Source of the DNA: Actinomycetes bacterium
GTDB taxonomy: Bacteria; Actinomycetota; Aquicultoria; CAJVYJ01
Length of the DNA stretch: 6,002 nucleotides
NCBI GenBank assembly: GCA_030597945.1
Contig: JAUVQW010000075.1
Span: forward strand, 1-6,002
Direction of reading: 5' to 3'
In this document: positions 5,189 through 6,002 of the stretch, piece by piece
Layout: the number at the start of each line of letters is the position of its first letter
Position numbering within the stretch: position 1 is the first letter of the stretch
Position numbers and translations under genes: made by a program
The notes under the pieces: generated by a model
What the model was told of the DNA's origin: nothing
Databases searched by the model: none
The model's input: the letters and a program-made list of their open reading frames with translations, nothing else

Positions 5189-6002
5189 CTAATCAAGCAG
5201 AGCGGTTGCAAATTCTTCCGGCTTAAATGGCCTAAGGTCGTCGACGCTCTCCCCCACCCCTATAAGAGATATCGGAACGCCAAGTTCGCTTTGTACGGAT
5301 ATTACGATTCCGCCTTTTGCGGTACCATCTAATTTTGTCAGTACAAGACCGTCCAGTTCAATATGATCATTAAATGTCTTTGCTTGTTGGATTCCGTTTT
5401 GGCCGGTGGTGGCATCGATCACTATAAGCGTATATACGGGAATATCATTTGCTTCCCGTAGGGCTACCTTTTTTACTTTTTTTAACTCATCCATTAGATT
5501 AACGTAGGTATGTAGCCTTCCAGCGGTATCAATTATCGTTACATCGGTCCCTCTTGCTTTGACCGATTGAATGGCATCGAAAACGACTGCTGCCGGATCT
5601 GATCCCCGTTGATGTTTTATGAAATCGACATTTGTCCGATCTGCCCATTTCTCTAATTGTTCTATAGCAGCGGCTCTAAATGTGTCAGCAGCGACAAGGG
5701 TGACACTCTTGCCATCCTTTTTGAACTGGTGAGCTAACTTACCGATCGTAGTCGTTTTGCCGGTCCCATTGACCCCTACCATTATCAATATCACCGGCGT
5801 ATCAATCGAGGTTATATCTAACGATCTCTCTACATCTTTTAATTTTGAGACCATCTCATCCTTAAAAAGCAACGATAGGCCCTCCGCGTCATATACTCTT
5901 TCTTCCTTGACCTTGATTTTTAGCTTATCGACTATAGATATTGATGTCTCGAGTCCGACATCTGCGCCAATCAAGAGAGCTTCGAGATCATCCCATGTCT
6001 CA
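5189..6002 (-). CDS. ftsY: FtsY, SRP receptor GTPase (5' end outside the window)
   Basis: Signal recognition particle receptor, which docks the SRP-ribosome complex at the inner face of the membrane through paired GTPase domains with Ffh. The last 270 residues are present. The frame stays open to the window edge, beginning ETWDDLEALLIGADVG, the usual start of the FtsY N domain; TTG at 5972-5974 is therefore internal, not a start. In fragment numbering, the P-loop GVNGTGKT is at 76-83, DTFRAAA at 106-112, DTAGR at 158-162, TKLDGTAKGG at 222-231 and GVGE at 248-251. The ending DLRPFKPEEF plus a short tail is typical of FtsY; Ffh would continue into a Met-rich M domain, which is absent. The stop is TAG. 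No membrane-binding A domain can be judged because the 5' end is missing. It is co-directional with zwf but functionally unrelated to it. Confidence 0.97.
   Translation of the reverse strand, partial: ETWDDLEALLIGADVGLETSISIVDKLKIKVKEERVYDAEGLSLLFKDEMVSKLKDVERSLDITSIDTPVILIMVGVNGTGKTTTIGKLAHQFKKDGKSVTLVAADTFRAAAIEQLEKWADRTNVDFIKHQRGSDPAAVVFDAIQSVKARGTDVTIIDTAGRLHTYVNLMDELKKVKKVALREANDIPVYTLIVIDATTGQNGIQQAKTFNDHIELDGLVLTKLDGTAKGGIVISVQSELGVPISLIGVGESVDDLRPFKPEEFATALLD

Noticed and set aside
5467..5486. A-rich tracts in ftsY that include in-phase A-AAA-AAA and A-AAA-AAG heptamers
   Set aside because: They encode an ordinary Lys-rich helix (LKKVKK) in the middle of the G domain. A frameshift product would be a useless fragment and no stimulatory element is seen.
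5972..5974. TTG as the start of ftsY
   Set aside because: The frame continues upstream to the window edge with a typical FtsY N-domain sequence (ETWDDLEALL), so this codon is an internal leucine.
1..6002. CRISPR arrays, tRNA or rRNA genes, insertion sequences or a defence system
   Set aside because: No spaced direct repeats, tRNA-like arms or transposase motifs were seen, and about 98 percent of the window is accounted for by five housekeeping genes.

Overview
The window is a compact, entirely minus-strand bacterial segment. Read in the direction of transcription (from high to low coordinates), it holds the 3' part of ftsY followed by four pentose phosphate pathway genes in near-perfect pathway order: zwf (glucose-6-phosphate dehydrogenase), gnd (short-form 6-phosphogluconate dehydrogenase), tkt (single-chain transketolase) and tal (transaldolase). 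Four of the five genes are complete; ftsY runs off the right edge, and only 17 bases remain beyond tal at the left edge.

Layout: ftsY 5189-6002 (5' end missing); a 94-base AT-rich gap with a possible promoter and an imperfect inverted repeat; zwf 3637-5094; gnd 2722-3633 (3-base gap from zwf); tkt 884-2725 (4-base overlap with gnd); tal 18-884 (1-base overlap with tkt). The last four genes each have a Shine-Dalgarno sequence just upstream or inside the preceding gene. This points to one transcript with translational coupling. No terminator, RNA gene, repeat array or mobile element is visible.

How the genes work together: Zwf and Gnd form the oxidative branch (glucose-6-P to 6-phosphogluconolactone, then 6-phosphogluconate to ribulose-5-P + CO2, with NADPH). 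Tkt and Tal form the reversible non-oxidative branch that links pentose phosphates to fructose-6-P and glyceraldehyde-3-P. Lactonase (pgl), ribose-5-P isomerase and ribulose-5-P epimerase are not in the window. They must lie elsewhere, or lactone hydrolysis may be spontaneous. FtsY is the SRP receptor GTPase and has no metabolic connection.

Organism: a bacterium with GC in roughly the mid-40s percent (hand count of a few lines only). TGA ends four genes and TAG one, so lineages that read UGA as glycine (Absconditabacteria, Gracilibacteria) are excluded. The style of the ~290-residue transaldolase, the human-type transketolase and the 300-residue NRT-motif Gnd reminds me of Patescibacteria (CPR) proteins. 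That is recollection, not a search, and another uncultured Gram-positive-related lineage is possible.

I see no undescribed defence, mobile or secretion system. The points most worth a second look are a Met in place of the near-invariant substrate-binding Lys of Zwf, the mixed features of the transaldolase, the predicted NADP preference of the short Gnd, and an in-phase slippery A8 tract at the tkt domain linker.
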